A stretch of DNA of 64,000 nt from Flavobacteriales bacterium. GTDB taxonomy: Bacteria > Bacteroidota > Bacteroidia > Flavobacteriales_F > PHOS-HE28. The translations under genes were made by a program, and so were the position numbers. Below, piece after piece: positions 27,686-37,458 of this stretch (position 1 is its first letter; the number at the start of each line of letters is the position of its first letter). The notes under the pieces are model-generated. The model did no database searches and was not told the origin of the DNA. It saw only the letters and a program-made list of their open reading frames with translations. Location of the stretch: positions 80,536 through 144,535 of the forward strand of contig JADKCV010000014.1 in the NCBI GenBank assembly GCA_016718655.1, read 5' to 3'.

Positions 27686-27998
27686 ATGAAACGGACCATC
27701 ATCATAGGAATACTGGTTCTGTGCTCCTTTTGTGGCTTCGCTCAAGTGCCGGAGGAACATCTTGTTTTCACGGCGTATTCTTCACTGGACGAGCATTTGT
27801 TGTGTCGACCATGAGGAGGTGGAAGAAGTCCATCACTCGACCGATACAAGCGCACGTAGATGTGAAGCCTCATTGAAAGCGGCACTGATGAAAGTGAAAG
27901 AACTTGAGGTCGCAGGGTGGGTCCTTGATGACCAACAGGTTATGAACCGGAGTGATGTTCCTGTCTACACTTGGTTCATGCACAAGCCGAAGAAGTGA
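27686..27998 (+). pseudogene. Small secreted protein, family member 2 (frameshifted)
   Basis: ATG 27686 opens MKRTIIIGILVLCSFCGFAQ, a signal peptide, then VPEEHLVFTAYSSLDEHLL, and stops at 27812. A second frame from about 27800 continues VDHEEVEEVHHS...KVKELEVAGWVLDD...VYTWFMHKPKK. Joined by one indel near 27800-27810 they give about 104 residues, matching family members 1 and 3. It is a pseudogene or a sequencing indel. Confidence 0.65.
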
Positions 27999-28041
27999 AC
28001 AAGCTGATTGCCGTTCGAGGAGACGCGGAAGATCACGGATG
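27996..28041 (+). repeat. Post-stop repeat X, copy 2
   Basis: Begins at the stop codon of small gene 2. Shares GACGCGGAAGATCACGGATG-type sequence with copies 1 and 3. Confidence 0.65.
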
Positions 28042-28161
28042 AAAGGCGGCAAGAGCCGTATCCAACAGGATGAAGCGGATGCTGCTGCTCGGGGATACGC
28101 AGCTTGGCCTTCTACACCTTGCTCTTCATGGGATGTCCTTTCATTCGTAAATCGCAGTTGA

Positions 28162-28772
28162 ATGGGTCACCTGCTCAACGCCATCATCGCACGCGGGCCG
28201 ATCGCAGAGGCGAAGGCCGTTGAACGGGGATTACCGGTGATCTTCGAGGGAGACTTCGTGATCGTGCCCATACACTGGGATGTGCTGATGGAACTCTCCC
28301 GCGACGATGAACCAGCTGATGGGTCTGCCATGAACATGTTCAATACCCATGTTCCGCATCTCCTGGCTTCTGAGTTGGGCATGGACCCCTATGTGCTGAT
28401 CGAAACCTGCTACCACGGTGGTATAGGCGAACAGCACGCCAGCTCCCCAGGGCGGATGGATACGAACTGCGCAACGTATCGATCAATACAGCATTGCGCG
28501 CGCTCGGCGTCAATCGGACGCCACCATACCAGGATCCGCTACCGAAAGAAGCTGGTCCTGACCTTTGGGACAGGCTGGAAAATTGGTGGAAGGGGCGACG
28601 CTACATGAGTCCCCGTGAACGCTCGAACCTATATCCGGTGATGGACGAGTTCGATACCCTCGGTCTGGGCCGGTACAGATCCATGGACAGCAGTGAATTC
28701 TGGGAGGAGGGAAAGAGTGGACAACGGATCGGGAACATTCTGGTGGGGGACAGGCGGCGGATCAAGCACTGA
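28162..28772 (+). pseudogene. Uncharacterised protein in ffh-repeat cluster (frameshifted)
   Basis: The first frame starts at ATG 28162 (MGHLLNAIIARGPIAEAKAVERGLP) and reads sensibly to about IETCYHGGIGEQHAS. The sense then moves to another frame (YELRNVSINTALRALGVNRT...) ending at 28772 in QRIGNILVGDRRRIKH. One indel near 28440-28465 joins them to about 203 residues. No signal peptide and no domain that I recognise. It sits between repeat X copy 2 and the third ffh-tail copy. Confidence 0.55.
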
Positions 28773-28805
28773 TGAACGAGTTCGGGCCGGAACGGGGTCG
28801 AGGGA

Positions 28806-28851
28806 GAAACTGATCAGCCCTTTGCGGAGTCTCGGAAGATCACAGATGAAA
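28806..28851 (+). repeat. Post-stop repeat X, copy 3 (diverged)
   Basis: Shares CGGAAGATCAC.GATGAAAGGCGGCAAG with copy 2; the shared part continues to about 28860. Confidence 0.5.
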
Positions 28852-28870
28852 GGCGGCAAGGCGAATTGAA

Positions 28871-28916
28871 GAACATGATGAAGCAGTTGCAACAGGCGCA
28901 GGGGATGAGGAGGTAG
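28871..28916 (+). repeat. ffh-tail repeat, full copy 3
   Basis: 45 of 46 nt identical to 27144-27189 (one A for G), including the stop codon, but with no ffh in front. Confidence 0.85.
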
Positions 28917-28951
28917 AACGCCGCGTTCCAGTTCAAGAACTGCATTTCTTC

Positions 28952-28989
28952 AAAAGGAAACGGGGCCCAGTAATGAGCCCCGCTTCCTT
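28952..28989 (-). terminator. Rho-independent terminator of lipoprotein gene
   Basis: Stem AAGGAA-x-CGGGGC with GCCCCG-x-TTCCTT (28954-28966 / 28977-28989). On the minus strand it is followed by TTTT. It lies 20 nt after the stop at 29009. Confidence 0.65.
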
Positions 28990-29008
28990 GTTCCCTGAAG
29001 ACCTCGTT

Positions 29009-29563
29009 TCAGCAAGGTGTGGGTGCCGCAGGGTCATTTGCGTTCCTGAGCTCCCAGCAAAAACCGGGAACGGAAGTATTGACCGTCCAGATCCCTGTTG
29101 TGTAGTTGTAGGTCACCAAGTTCCCGCTTGAGCCAGCGGAATTGAAGGAATAGTCGAAGCGGAAGCGTAACCACTTTCGATTACTAGGTCCTGCTACTGC
29201 ACGTAGCCAATTCCACTGGCTCGAGGTAGTACAATCCACCTGAAGAAAACATTCTTGAAGGGCAAGACCTCCTACGCCAACGGAGCCACTACCCTGTGAA
29301 CATGTGGAGGTATTGTGGAACCAGACACCACCATTCCTGGTATTCATCCAAAGGTTACAACCATCGCCGAAAGCGGGTGTGCCATAACCGTTGGTTTCCT
29401 TGATGAAGAAGGATAGCGCCTTTGCCGTGCCTAAGGCCGCTACCTCTTGTGTCGCACCTCGGTTGCCATCGGCTAGTTCTTCCTTGGAACATGATATCAG
29501 CAGCCCTCCTACCAAGGTGAGCGTGATGGACACCGCAACGAGCTTTCGATCAAACGGTTTCAT
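29009..29563 (-). CDS. Hypothetical lipoprotein
   Basis: 184 residues with a long hydrophobic signal ending in the lipobox LLISC, followed by acidic SKEELADGNRG. The mature part is rich in Trp, Asn, Gly, Thr and Cys (at least five cysteines after the lipid Cys, e.g. DGCNLW, TCSQGS, QECFLQVDC, GFCWEL), so disulfides are likely in the periplasm or at the surface. No family recognised. Its upstream region carries the promoter and two-hairpin leader that also precede the S74 gene at 31102. Confidence 0.65.
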   Translation of the reverse strand: MKPFDRKLVAVSITLTLVGGLLISCSKEELADGNRGATQEVAALGTAKALSFFIKETNGYGTPAFGDGCNLWMNTRNGGVWFHNTSTCSQGSGSVGVGGLALQECFLQVDCTTSSQWNWLRAVAGPSNRKWLRFRFDYSFNSAGSSGNLVTYNYTTGIWTVNTSVPGFCWELRNANDPAAPTPC

Positions 29564-29581
29564 GCTATTCGCAATTAGTGA

Positions 29582-29636
29582 CCTACTCTATTCCAGCTTT
29601 TCGGTAACCGCTGTGCTGGTGGAATTACCAGCATCA
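29582..29636 (-). promoter_or_regulatory. Structured 5' leader (two tandem hairpins), copy A
   Basis: Minus-strand RNA forms a 7-bp hairpin (29614-29633, loop of 6) and then a CAGC/GCTG hairpin (29594-29613). Closely similar to copy B at 31120-31176, although the two coding regions are unrelated. Confidence 0.5.
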
Positions 29637-29679
29637 CAAAGAACTCCATCACGTAAGTGCCTTACATCATCAGAAATGA
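29637..29679 (-). promoter_or_regulatory. Candidate promoter A: TGATGATG box, 20 nt, CTTTG box
   Basis: Minus strand: TCATTTCTGATGATG (29665-29679), 20 nt, then GTTCTTTG (29637-29644). Same spacing as at 31177-31216 and 36714-36756. A further CATCAGAAC copy lies at 29696-29704. Confidence 0.5.
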
Positions 29680-29759
29680 CGTTCAGCCGATCAACCATCA
29701 GAACTAATGACTATGGTGCATGATGCTATTAGAACCACTCGATTTGGACCACTGAGATA

Positions 29760-29803
29760 CGAAATGAGGAACGGCCGTCCATCGACGGCCGTTCCTCATT
29801 TCG
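29760..29803 (-). terminator. Perfect 20-bp hairpin after the S74 gene
   Basis: 29760-29779 pairs perfectly with 29784-29803 around a 4-nt loop (CATC). It lies 12 nt beyond the stop of the gene at 29816. The A/T-rich stem ends, rather than a separate U-run, suggest terminator or mRNA-end protection. Confidence 0.7.
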
Positions 29804-29815
29804 CGAAGTGGGATC

Positions 29816-31102
29816 CTAACGTGTGATCAACATGGTCCGCGTCTCGGTAGCGGTACCATCGATGACCAGGGAGTAGGTATAACTACCAGCCGTGAGCGTG
29901 CCTGCAGCGATCACCAATTGGCCCTGACCAGCGGCCAGACCATCGAACGACCGCCAGACCTTTCCTTCCGAGGTGCGGACCACGATGGCGCCCTTGCTCG
30001 TACCATCGGGGATCTGGTATGCAATGGTGGTGTTCGTGTTGAAGGGGTTAGGGGCGTTCTGCTCCAGTCGGGCCTTGGCAGGCTGTGTTGCGTTGCTGCC
30101 CATGGATGGTGTTCCTAGTGCTGCTTTGATCGAAGCCAGATCCGCCTCCAGTCGATCGATACGTGACGATTGTTCTTCGATGATCGCCTGTTGTTCCTGG
30201 ATGCTGCCCACGAGCATGGGGATCAGGCCGGTGTACGACATCGCTTTCATGTCGAATGCGGCGTCGATCAGTTTGCCTTGGTCGTCGAATTGGGCAGGGT
30301 TGTGCACGTCCATCACCAACGATGGAATGACGGTCTCCACCTCCTGCGCGATCAACCCCATTTGTTCACCTTGAGAGAGGTTCAGGCCGGGATGTAGATC
30401 GTGCTGGAAGTGGTAGGTCTTCGGCGCGAGTTTCAGGATCGCGCTCAGCGAACCCTTCAAAGGTTTGATATCCGTCTTCAATGATCGGTCGCTGAAAGTC
30501 CATTGTGTGGACGTGGTTGAGAACTGGTTGCCATTGGACCAGATCGCCCAAGAATTGGGTAATGCGGTGCTCGCTTGACCATGCACGCCATACCGCACGG
30601 TTCCGGACGAGACGATCCCTTGGACGCCATAGGCAGTCCAGATGTTGCCCCCCGATTCGACCTCCCCCCGAACCCCATAGCCTCTGGTCACCTGAAGAGG
30701 TCCATCCGGTTGTGATCTCACCGTAAGTCGACCGTAGACGCCTACGCTTTGATCATTCCCGTTCGTGCCCGGCCCATTCACCGTACTACCAGTTGCTGAA
30801 ACAAGCAAATGGCCGAACACTCCTCGGAATTCACCGGAGCCCGAGCCATTCGTGCCGTTCTGTTCCATATAGCTGTAGGTCCCGAAACGCTCACCACCTG
30901 GGCTCTGGTTCTTGTGCTCCACGTAGAACCGTGAGCGGCAGTCCGCGTTGAATGCGCCAACCGAAACAGGAAGTACACCAGTGGCACAGTTGGCAACTGG
31001 GGCGATGCCTGCGGTCCCGCTCGGAACATAGAGTGATTGTGCCTGTGATCGCGTAACGCCGATCAACAGCACGACTGTGAGAAGATGATCCAGGTGTTTC
31101 AT
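29816..31102 (-). CDS. Tail-fiber-domain (S74 chaperone) secreted protein with T9SS sorting tail
   Basis: 428 residues. Signal peptide (HLLTVVLLIGVTRSQAQ), then a Gly/Ser/Asn-rich beta region with repeats of GVYGRL / GVRGEV / GVQGIV / GVHGQA type. The intramolecular chaperone (peptidase S74) motif follows at SDRSLKTDIKPLKG and MGLIAQEVETVIPSLV. A short coiled coil (QEQQAIIEEQSSRIDRLEADLASIK) precedes the T9SS type A tail (NAPNPFNTNTTIAYQIP...GSYTYSLVIDG). S74 domains trimerise and self-cleave in phage fibres; here the protein is probably a surface fibre. Confidence 0.87.
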   Translation of the reverse strand: MKHLDHLLTVVLLIGVTRSQAQSLYVPSGTAGIAPVANCATGVLPVSVGAFNADCRSRFYVEHKNQSPGGERFGTYSYMEQNGTNGSGSGEFRGVFGHLLVSATGSTVNGPGTNGNDQSVGVYGRLTVRSQPDGPLQVTRGYGVRGEVESGGNIWTAYGVQGIVSSGTVRYGVHGQASTALPNSWAIWSNGNQFSTTSTQWTFSDRSLKTDIKPLKGSLSAILKLAPKTYHFQHDLHPGLNLSQGEQMGLIAQEVETVIPSLVMDVHNPAQFDDQGKLIDAAFDMKAMSYTGLIPMLVGSIQEQQAIIEEQSSRIDRLEADLASIKAALGTPSMGSNATQPAKARLEQNAPNPFNTNTTIAYQIPDGTSKGAIVVRTSEGKVWRSFDGLAAGQGQLVIAAGTLTAGSYTYSLVIDGTATETRTMLITR

Positions 31103-31119
31103 GTCTGAGGATTTTCGTG

Positions 31120-31176
31120 TGCCTACTCGCTCTCAGCTTTTCGGCTTCCGCTGTGCTGATGGAATGACCAGCACAA
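31120..31176 (-). promoter_or_regulatory. Structured 5' leader (two tandem hairpins), copy B
   Basis: Homologous to copy A. The first hairpin (31154-31173) keeps its stem on the minus-strand RNA through a G-U pair where copy A has G-C, which supports an RNA structure read from the minus strand. Confidence 0.5.
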
Positions 31177-31216
31177 CAAAGCACTTTGTCCCATATCCGG
31201 GATACATCATCACAAT
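31177..31216 (-). promoter_or_regulatory. Candidate promoter B: TGATGATG box, 20 nt, CTTTG box
   Basis: Minus strand: ATTGTGATGATG (31205-31216), 20 nt, then GTGCTTTG (31177-31184). Confidence 0.5.
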
Positions 31217-31545
31217 TGTTGGTCTGGTCTGAATTCATCAGTTGAGAGGATCCAACTTCGTCTATCGTCCACAGGAGCGGGAGAACGTGATCGATCAGAG
31301 ACCGAAAACACTCTACAAAACCACGTCTGATGTAACCTTCGGAGACATATACGGAAAGGATCGTCACCACGATTCGTGGAAGCGGATCGTGAAAAACGAG
31401 AGGCCTTTCCGACAACCGGATGTAGCGTAACCAAGTCGAAGGCTGCGCAACACCTTGGAATTTCCACGGCGTTCTGTATGACAGTCCTTCGGTCCTAGGG
31501 CTTGACCGGTGAACATGCCCTTGATCTTCGAACAAGGTGAAGGCG
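31217..31545. other. Intergenic region without recognised gene
   Basis: Between the promoter of the S74 gene and the stop of the giant PKD protein. Short open frames here have no coding character. No hairpin with U-run found. Confidence 0.4.
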
Positions 31546-34500
31546 TTATGGCGTATGGATCAGCTGCAGTCTTGCTCGATGGTCCTTGCCTTGCACCTCC
31601 AACACGTAAACACCGGAGTGACCGTTGCCCATGTTGAACGCGTAGCGTGCCACTCCTGACGCATGTTCAAGCATCCGGTGTTGGACCGTTCGGCCTTGTG
31701 TATCGATGATGCGGACCTCCAGGTGTTCATCTGAAGCGGCGTTCACCACCAATTCGAACGTGCCCCTGGTCGGATTGGGCTGTATCATGTATTCGGTAGC
31801 GCGGGTTTCGGTCCACCTGCGTTTTCCTGTCGGTGACACCTGTTGACAATACGTCGACTCGCACACCGTATTTCCATTGTCCTCGATGCACTGAACATGC
31901 AAGCAGACCGTGTGCGGTGGCCTGGTCTGGAACACATGTGTCGGGTCCGGGATATCAGCAGGAGGAGTACCATCGCCAAAATCCCACCGGTGGATCGCCG
32001 TGGTGTTCGGTGGGCAGGCCGAACTGGTGCTTGAGAATTGGAAAGCTCCCCCTTCTTGGTGGCTCCATTCGAACGCTGCTGTTACACATGAACAGGCTTC
32101 CGCACTGCTGTTCAGGACGAGGTCCCTTGAACATGTGACCCCGTTGAACCCTGTGAACGTGATGGACACATGCACCGTGTAGGACCCGGTTCCGTTGAAC
32201 GTGAACGACGGTGACGGGGCATTCGTGGTGGTACCGTCCGGAAGCACCCACATATAGGAGATCGCGAAACCTGGCGGGGGAGGCGGGGAGGGTATGAATT
32301 CGAATAGGACCGTACAGCCATCCACGGAAGGGGTCGCATGGATATCGCCCTCCACCTCACACCTGTCCGGGCATGCCGGATCGCAGATGGATGTTCCACC
32401 ATAGGTGGCACTCAGGGGCGAAGCAGCCGCTGATACGATATCCCCGCAATAGGTGGTCCCCTCAAGGATACAGAGAGGAAGCGTCCCGGTGAATTCGCAA
32501 TCGGTGGTGTACCGGACCGTGATGGCGATCCAATCCAGTTGTTCGAAACCATTGTTGGCGATCACCGGACAATCGGGGTCAACGGTCACCAATTGACCGT
32601 ATTCCAAGGGTGATGAATTGGGTGTCAGATGGAGTTGCCCTGTGCATAAGCCATTGGTTACAGGTCCATTGCCGAGCACGACCGGTATCGCCGAGGAATT
32701 GACGATCGCAAGGCCTGGCTGGAGGTGGATGGAGAACCTCGGGTCGTTCACGCCACCGGCATAGGGCGAATAGAACCAGTAGGTGACGTTGAAGTCCTCA
32801 CAGAGCACGACGGTTGGCGGCTGGAGCTCCGGGGCTTGAAGCTCGTCGAATGCTGCGGGTTCCTCCCAAAGGACCAGGTCGGCGGTCCGAACGCCGCACA
32901 GTTCCAGTCGCCCCTCGTTGTCGGGATCGATAGGAGAGCACGTCCATCCAACGCTCAGCGGCAGGGAAAGTCCGGTTCCAGTGCAGAAGGTCATCGTTCC
33001 ACAGAGCAACACCGTGATGTCAGCGGTGCCATTCCCATGCAACTGGATGATCCCATTGGGTGGCACCGGTTGCTCCAAGCCATCAATGTGTAATGATCGA
33101 ACATGAAGCCCGCTGACGATGGCAGCACGATGACCGGGTCAGCAACAGCACTGCCTTCAGGCCCCATGCTGATCTCCCAACAGATCTCGTGCGTCGTGGC
33201 ATCCACGTCCAACGGTTGGCTTACGGTCAGTGAAGGGACGCTCATGGTAAAGAGCGGTAGATCGTGATCATTGCCGGCTTCCTCGGTACCCGGTTGGCAT
33301 CCGTAGATGGGGAAAGCGCCGGTACCATAATCTATCGCTTGGGTCTCCTCGGCGTCACAGGTCGGGCGCATCCAATAGCGGTAGGTCGTTTCAGCGAACT
33401 CATCCCCGGTGGGCAACGGGGTTGCTGCACCAAGAATGACATCCGGTGGTAAAGGACCTGCGTTGAAGCCGCCGGCTGAAGGGTCGTAGGAACCGGGTTG
33501 GATCTGATGGGTCTGGAGCCCACTCAAGGCCCCCGTGCTCAGAGCGGGCCGAGTGAACGTTGTGGGGACCGGGGCACCAAGCGCATCATTGACAAAGATG
33601 CGTGAGGAAAGCTGGTCCTGGAACAATTCATAGCCTGCTGGGACTTCATGGGTCAAGCCCTGGAACGCCCCCGGTACCTCGCGATACTCGAAGGGGAACA
33701 GGTTCGCGTGGTCCGCTCCTCCGATCCGCACCGTGCCCACGCATTCGAATTCACGAAGGCAGTGGTCCGTACCGGGTACCAGGGTTGAACGATGTATGTT
33801 GTCGATAGCGATGAAGGAATGCTGTCCTCCCCATCCCTCACAGAAGAGGATCTCGGTTCCATCCGGCTCGTAGTTAGGGTCGGCCAGGATCAGATCGCTC
33901 AATGAGAGCCCGTTGGCAGTGCCATGGACCGGTGCAGTATGCACGAGATCCGACAGGTACATGTTGGCTGTCATCTCGCTCCGATGCATCCACTCATCGA
34001 GCGCTGGTGCGTCGGGGTCCGCAGGAGCAAAGTTGCCGCAGACATCGAACCGTGCGATGATGGTGTAGGTGTGCGCTGCATCGAGGTTACCGCCATCCAT
34101 TCCACATTGGAACGTTGACGGGGCGCCTTGCAGTTGAAGCGCCTGGTGATCCAGTTGGAAGAAGAACATATCATCCAGCTTCTGGACGATGTTGGCTGGA
34201 TTGGGCCAATGCAGCTCGAAACGGTCGGCCGGAACGCCCGTTTCGTAGATGAACCGGACATCGGTCACTTGGAGGTCGGAAGCCCCGGCCAGTGAACTCT
34301 GATCATCAGACCATGGAATGGTCAGTTCGAGGTAGAGGTTGCGATAGTCGTATGGTGTGGGCAAAATGATGGATGGCCAAGTGGCGGAGCTGCCATCCAC
34401 GCAATAGGCTGTAACGCGTGCTTCCAATTCGTCGCCGGCGATCGAACGATCAAGCCGCACATTCACCAAGGCATCCGGTGGATAGGTGGCGGTATCAATG

Positions 34501-36692
34501 GAACAGGGGAAGCCGATATCCGGGAGGCCATCGTTGTTGGCGTCCTCATGGCCGAGGTTGACCCGGGTAAGTTCGCATACCGTGGTGATCATTCCCGGAG
34601 CTATGCAACCGGGACAGTGGACGGCCATGTCGGCTCCTGTCTCTGCCACGGGGATCCAACAACCTCCGCCGCAGGTGCCAGGGGTCTGTTCCAGGTACAT
34701 CCTCACGGTGTATTCGGTGGGTCCAACCTCCTTCGCGGGACAACAAGGCACCATGTCATAGTGGAATGCTGCGCGGTTCAAGTACAACCTGAGCGCGTTG
34801 AACGTATTGAATCCGGTACCGGTGCCATATCGGAATAGGAAGGTGGTGCTGAAGTTCGATTGAACTTCTGAGCTTGGCACAGTTGTCTCAGGCAGCACTG
34901 TTATGGTGCCATCGGTGAATCGCATGGAGGACGGGAGCAATGCCAATCCTGCTTCCGACTGCCAATCGACACGCACATGGATGTTCCAGCTGCCGTCCGA
35001 TTGGTCTTGAGCGATGATCTCGGGGTTGGTGCCATAGTCCGCCATGAAATTGGTCGTGGTGATGACGAACTGCTCGACCGCATCCATATCACATATGGAC
35101 CCGCTCGCAGGAGGATCCGGCCCGAGCATGTGTACAACTGGGGGGCTGAAGATCTGTGACCACCGGACATCGGCCGGGTCGGGCAATGCGGCGTTCGTGC
35201 TCATCCAATGTCCGCCAAGCGGATAAGCTGCATGGAGCAACGCGTCCTGACCATTGACCCCATGGATGGATACGCCACAATCGTTATCACCCGTTACATG
35301 CACTGCCCAATGGTTGAGATCGACCGGTTCGTTGAACGCGGCATCCGACGCACAACATTGCCTGGTTGTGAACCTGAGCTCGAGTACCTCGTCCGGATCG
35401 AGCCTGGGAATGGAATATGACACATGCCATAAGGGTGGGGGCTCGGAAACGGGCCAATCCTGAATGCAAAGTGGCAACGGACCAAGGCTGGCCGCCGTCC
35501 ATGCAGCTTCCAGCGTCTCTACCGTGGTCGGTGTGATCACTACCCCATCGATCGTCAGTTCGGGTGCGTAGAGGTAGGTGAACCCTTTCATTCCCGCTTC
35601 ACTACCGCGTTGGTTCCATACCACCAATTCCACCTCCACGTCATACGCAGGTGCATCAGTGCTCTGGTTCCGGATGTGGTAGGTCCAGGGTAGGGTGCCA
35701 CCGGGGCAGGTCAGGTCGAATGGGAACAGGGTGCCCATTCCAGCGCCGGTGGGACCATCGGTGGTCACGCCCAACACAGGGTTGCTCGCTGTGCGCGCGA
35801 TCGCAGCATCGAACCCATCCGAGCGACAGAGGTCATTGGGCACGGTGGAACCACAACCCCAGGCCAAGGTCAATGTGGTCACACAGGAAGGACTGAGGCA
35901 GACGTCCGGACAGAAGTACTCGGTGATCACTAGATCGGCACCGTATGGCAGATCCACGATCGTGAAAATGACCTCGCTCGAAATACCGGTTGGGGTGACA
36001 TTGAAACTGGGTACCGCGGTCAATGAATGGTTGATCGACCCATTGGACCATTCGGCCGTCACGGAGGTGATGTTGATATTGGCTTCCAACGAGCCGCTGG
36101 TGACGGTGCGTGTGCATAATTCATTCGTGAACCGCACGCTGCCATTGAAGGTGCCGAACAAGGTACCGTTGTTGCGGTAAACGAACTTCCTGTCACGGCT
36201 GCATTGTTGTGGATCGGGATCGAACAACGTGGACATCGTCAGGTCCGACTGAGCGTCCTGTTGCACGAGCAGCGGGTAGTGGACCTCGAATTGGTGGGAA
36301 AGACCATTGACCATTGGAACGGTCGAGATCTGTTCAACAAGCGTCAACGCATTCTGGCCTCCAGCACTCGGTTCTGGGATCAAGCTACAATCCATCCGGA
36401 CCGTGTAAGCGAAGGACGATGGCAAGTGGTTGCCACTGACTGGAGAGACGACCAATTGGCCGGAAGGATCGAGCGAGCATGTGACCGTCTGATCCGAACC
36501 GACGAAGCTTGTGCCTGTAGCCAACGCGATCGTGATGGAGGAAAGCTGGGCGATCGTGTGCTCCACCCGGAATTCAGCCTCGGAACAGACCACGATGGGC
36601 GTGTTAAGTGGGGTGATCACCACTGTTCCTTGTCCGAAGACCAGGAACGATCGGAAGGCACAGATGTACAGGCAGAGTATGGTGCGCAACAT
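31546..36692 (-). pseudogene. Giant secreted PKD/T9SS protein, one frameshift
   Basis: About 1715 residues if two overlapping frames are joined. The first frame (36692 to 32991) has a signal peptide (MLRTILCLYICAFRSFLVFGQ) and long beta-rich, Cys-containing sequence. The second (from about 33080 to 31546) continues through DGLEQPVPPNGIIQLHGNG, a PKD-like domain (IHRWDFGDGTPPADIPDPTHVF) and a T9SS type A tail (YMIQPNPTRGTFELVV...GVYVLEVQGKDHRARLQL). The joint is near 33075-33095, where HYTLMAW in frame one passes to DGLEQPV in frame two. The frame-one tail after that point is Ser/Met/Cys-rich and looks non-coding. One indel, real or technical, is the simplest reading. Confidence 0.8.
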
Positions 36693-36730
36693 GATAGGTC
36701 GGATTTGACCTATCGAAGGTCTTCCCTTCG
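36693..36730 (-). promoter_or_regulatory. Two hairpins directly abutting the start codon
   Basis: GATAGGTC / GACCTATC (36693-36700 with 36707-36714) form a perfect 8-bp stem ending at the base before the ATG at 36692. CGAAGG / CCTTCG (36714-36719 with 36725-36730) forms a second stem just upstream and overlaps the -7-like box. Confidence 0.5.
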
Positions 36731-36756
36731 ATCCCGCGCTCCATCATCAGAAATGA
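36714..36756 (-). promoter_or_regulatory. Candidate promoter C: TGATGATG box, 20 nt, CTTCG box
   Basis: Minus strand: the 15-mer TCATTTCTGATGATG (36742-36756) is identical to that of promoter A. After exactly 20 nt comes GACCTTCG (36714-36721). Confidence 0.5.
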
Positions 36757-36792
36757 TCATACCACGAGGATCCATTGGAACTGATGACCCCA

Positions 36793-37458
36793 CTACCGCG
36801 CCCTACCCGTTCGCTTGAGCATCTCAACACGGTTCTGCACATGCAGCTTCTCGTAGATGCTACGCACATGGCTGCGGACGGTGGTGATGCTCACAAAGAG
36901 CTCATTGGCGATCTCCTTCGCCTTCAACCCCTCGCTCAGCAGATCGAGCACCTGCTGTTCCCGGTCCGTCAACCGTTCACCGTTCTCCAACGGTTTCACG
37001 CCAAAGCTGCTCACCACCTTGCGCGCGATGCTGCCTGTCATGGGACTTCCCCCTTGGTACACGAGCCGGACCGCATCCACCAATTCCTCCAAGGGCGCAC
37101 GCTTCAGGATATAGCCGGTGGCACCCGCCTTCAAGGCACTGAAGATCTTCTCATCATCCTCGTGCACCGTGCAGATGAGCACTTGCGTGGAGGGCGCCCG
37201 GGCCTTGATCAACCGGGTCAGGTCGATGCCGTTCATCGGCACGGGCATGGTCCGGTCCTGAAGATTGATGTCCATGATCACCACATCGAAGTGTTCCGCT
37301 TCGATGGCACGCAATGCTGAACCAGGGTCCGCCGCTGCTCGGCAGCTCAGGTCGGGAATGGATGCGAGCAGTTCGGCGAAGCGGGATCGGAAATCGTCGT
37401 GATCCTCGACCAACAGGATACGTAATGAGGGGACGGGGCGGTCGGCGAGGGCGATCAT
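36793..37458 (-). CDS. LuxR/NarL-type response regulator
   Basis: 221-residue DNA-binding response regulator. The receiver domain has the acidic pair in LLVEDHDD, phospho-acceptor Asp63 in VVIMDINLQD and the Lys in GYILKRAPLEEL. The C-terminal LuxR-type helix-turn-helix reads LTDREQQVLDLLSEGLKAKEIANELFVS, then TTVRSHVRSIYEKL. The start codon overlaps the stop of the histidine kinase gene by ATGA, so the pair is coupled. Likely targets include neighbouring secreted-protein genes (see findings); this is inference. Confidence 0.93.
   Translation of the reverse strand: MIALADRPVPSLRILLVEDHDDFRSRFAELLASIPDLSCRAAADPGSALRAIEAEHFDVVIMDINLQDRTMPVPMNGIDLTRLIKARAPSTQVLICTVHEDDEKIFSALKAGATGYILKRAPLEELVDAVRLVYQGGSPMTGSIARKVVSSFGVKPLENGERLTDREQQVLDLLSEGLKAKEIANELFVSITTVRSHVRSIYEKLHVQNRVEMLKRTGRAR

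Noticed and set aside
27686..27998. Programmed frameshift in small secreted protein 2
   Set aside because: No slippery heptamer seen at the joint and similar indels occur in many unrelated genes in the window, so error or decay is simpler.
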